Assembly (NCBI RefSeq): GCF_000620065.1
Contig: NZ_JHVI01000026.1
Location: 1-51,956, forward strand
DNA length: 51,956 nucleotides
Reading direction: 5' to 3'
Origin: Meiothermus cerbereus DSM 11376
GTDB lineage: Bacteria; Deinococcota; Deinococci; Deinococcales; Thermaceae
A program made the translations under genes and the position numbers. Positions within the stretch are counted from its first letter, which is position 1. Each line of letters begins with the position of its first letter. The notes under the pieces are model-generated. The model searched no databases. It saw only the letters and a program-made list of their open reading frames with translations, and was not told the origin of the DNA. This document shows, one piece after another, positions 50,841-51,956 of the stretch.

Positions 50841-51056
50841 GTCGGATGTAACAGTCAAGACCCCAACCAGCCCGTGATCCGCTTATGGGTGAGCATCTAC
50901 AGTGGGCTGGATGGTAGAATGATGGCCTAGGTCAACGTCCTGGGGATTAACCTAAATGGAGACATCATCTCCCAGGGCGCAATTGTCCCCGAAACCCCCC
51001 TGCTGCCCGAGTTTTCCAGGTGCTGGCGCGGAGTTGGGATCACCCCTTGTCCCTAA
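50841..51056 (+). pseudogene. Remnant of a beta-rich protein gene with in-frame TAG
   Basis: A plus-strand frame reads NQPVIRLWVSIYSGLDGRMMA, TAG (50928-50930), then VNVLGINLNGDIISQGAIVPETPLLPEFS and ends at TAA 51054. It has no start or ribosome site and lies just before a lipoprotein gene with its own AAGGAGGTG. Probably the worn 3' end of a gene. Not assigned to a family. Confidence 0.4.
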
Positions 51057-51065
51057 GGAGGTGTT

Positions 51066-51497
51066 GTGAGAGCTGCAACCTTGATATTGCTAATCCTTAG
51101 CCTAAGCGCGTGCAGCTTGGTGTACCCGGCTTACCCCATCGAGGCCGAGGTGGTGGGCGGCACTTACTCCCGCTCCATTTTGGAGAGTGACGGCTACTGG
51201 GTGGTCACCAAACATTTCGATAGCGATATCTTCTATTTCACCCTGAGCAAGACCGAGGCCGCCGACCTTGCTCTTGATAATCAGTGGTTCTGGCTCACCG
51301 CTGAGTCCTCTGGGTACGACGTTAGCCTCTATCCCCGGCAAGTGCAACTAGGCCAGATGGTATCGCTTAGGGTCAGTAACAAGCCCGGTCAGCCACCCCC
51401 TCCTGCAGATCGGCGGATCGTGGGAGTCTTGGTGAGTTGGCAAGAAAAAACCCGATCCATACGCTTCTTGGTGAACGACCTCAGCGCGAGAAGGTAA
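51066..51497 (+). CDS. Small lipoprotein of unknown function
   Basis: 143 aa. The signal peptide MRAATLILLILSLSAC carries lipobox LSAC at residue 16. The remainder is beta-rich (EAEVVGGTYSRSILESDGYWVVTKHFD; SGYDVSLYPRQVQLGQMVSLRVSNKPG) with a PPPP segment near 112. AAGGAGGTG seven bases upstream supports the GTG start. It is followed 25 nt later by a second lipoprotein gene on the same strand, so they form a unit. Family not recognised. Confidence 0.65.
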   Translation: MRAATLILLILSLSACSLVYPAYPIEAEVVGGTYSRSILESDGYWVVTKHFDSDIFYFTLSKTEAADLALDNQWFWLTAESSGYDVSLYPRQVQLGQMVSLRVSNKPGQPPPPADRRIVGVLVSWQEKTRSIRFLVNDLSARR

Positions 51498-51522
51498 GGT
51501 CGGCATGTTTAGGAGGAGAACG

Positions 51523-51956
51523 GTGAAAGCAGTGGGTTTGGCGGTGTTGGCGGGTTTGGCCTTTTTGGTGGCCGGTTGTGGCACGCAAAAGGCCACGGAC
51601 TCGGTGGGCAAACGGGTGATGACAGCCTCGGATTCCCTCGACTATTTCAACGTCAAAGACATTGGAGAGGTAAAACCACTCCCTAAGGGCAAGCTTTACC
51701 TGACGGCACAGGACATCCGCGCCAGGGGCGATCTCAGCACCCAGTCGCTCCACGTCCTCTCGACCAACCCGAACGAGGGATATATCGAGGTCGGAGACTG
51801 GTACATACCAAGCGGTGTGTACCAGGGTTTGCAGGAGACCACCCCGTATAACGTGAGTGTGGAGGCGATGAACGTGCTCGAGGGGTCGGAGCTCCAGTTC
51901 CTGTTCAACGCCACCCCCGACGAGATGCGATCGGAGCTGGAAAAGGTCGGGTTGAG
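51523..51956 (+). CDS. Lipoprotein, N-terminal part (runs off window)
   Basis: At least 144 aa, open to the window end. GTG 51523 has AGGAGGAG four bases upstream; an ATG six codons earlier (51505) is in frame but lacks such a site. The signal peptide (MKAVGLAVLAGLAFLVAGC) has lipobox VAGC. Visible mature segments include SLDYFNVKDIGEVKPLPKG and GYIEVGDWYIPSGVYQG, suggesting a beta-rich envelope protein. Function unknown. It is the partner of the preceding lipoprotein gene. Confidence 0.65.
   Translation, partial: MKAVGLAVLAGLAFLVAGCGTQKATDSVGKRVMTASDSLDYFNVKDIGEVKPLPKGKLYLTAQDIRARGDLSTQSLHVLSTNPNEGYIEVGDWYIPSGVYQGLQETTPYNVSVEAMNVLEGSELQFLFNATPDEMRSELEKVGL

Overview
The window reads as a chromosomal segment of a GC-rich thermophile of the Thermaceae, most likely Meiothermus or a close relative. 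This is an inference from the protein families (TrmI, a TPR/BTAD regulator, ArgJ-ArgG-ArgH genes, an RqcH homologue), from promoters whose TANNNT box sits about 6 nt before the start codon, and from the very frequent hexamer CTCGAG in core genes. No rRNA, tRNA or CRISPR array was seen.

Layout. 1-712: the end of an IS630-type transposase abutting a beheaded type IV prepilin gene. 713-15.4 kb: housekeeping genes (trmI, rqcH, a Na+/H+ or K+/H+ antiporter, an FAH-family enzyme, a large TPR ATPase, an alpha/beta hydrolase, a CCA-type nucleotidyltransferase, a PIG-L deacetylase, an acyl-CoA synthetase) with a DUF4160/DUF2442 pair and dispersed repeats. 15.4-22.2 kb: a LacI-regulated sugar operon (LacI, binding protein, two permeases, glycogen-debranching-type glucosidase). 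22.4-24.4 kb: rmlA-like gene, BON-LysM gene, a candidate structured RNA and a terminator. 24.9-29.7 kb: a DtxR/MntR-regulated metal ABC transporter. 30-41 kb: argJ, a HepT/MntA toxin-antitoxin pair, carA, the argA-like/argH/argG group, and plsY.

40.1-49.2 kb is an accessory island and the most interesting part. A 260-280 bp block occurs twice in direct orientation (43752-44010 and 47362-47640). Each copy carries an array of GGTTAC sites and a 46-codon gene for a small secreted peptide with two cysteines. Each copy also faces a minus-strand peptide/export gene set: one with a 29-aa ORF, a 183-aa unknown protein, an ABC exporter and a frameshifted MFS gene; the other with an 83-aa cysteine-containing peptide, an M29-aminopeptidase-like protein and an ABC-2 exporter. 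The second copy overlaps, tail to tail, a 534-aa TPR protein with a C-terminal winged helix and BTAD-like domain. I propose an undescribed peptide-signalling and ribosomal-peptide system, in which the TPR/BTAD protein senses the small secreted peptide and acts at the GGTTAC arrays. The arrangement is seen in the sequence; the function is inferred.

49.3-52 kb is a decaying accessory zone: an AbrB/PIN toxin-antitoxin pair, a comM/yifB tail fragment, a vapB gene with an in-frame stop, another gene remnant, and two lipoprotein genes, the last running off the window.
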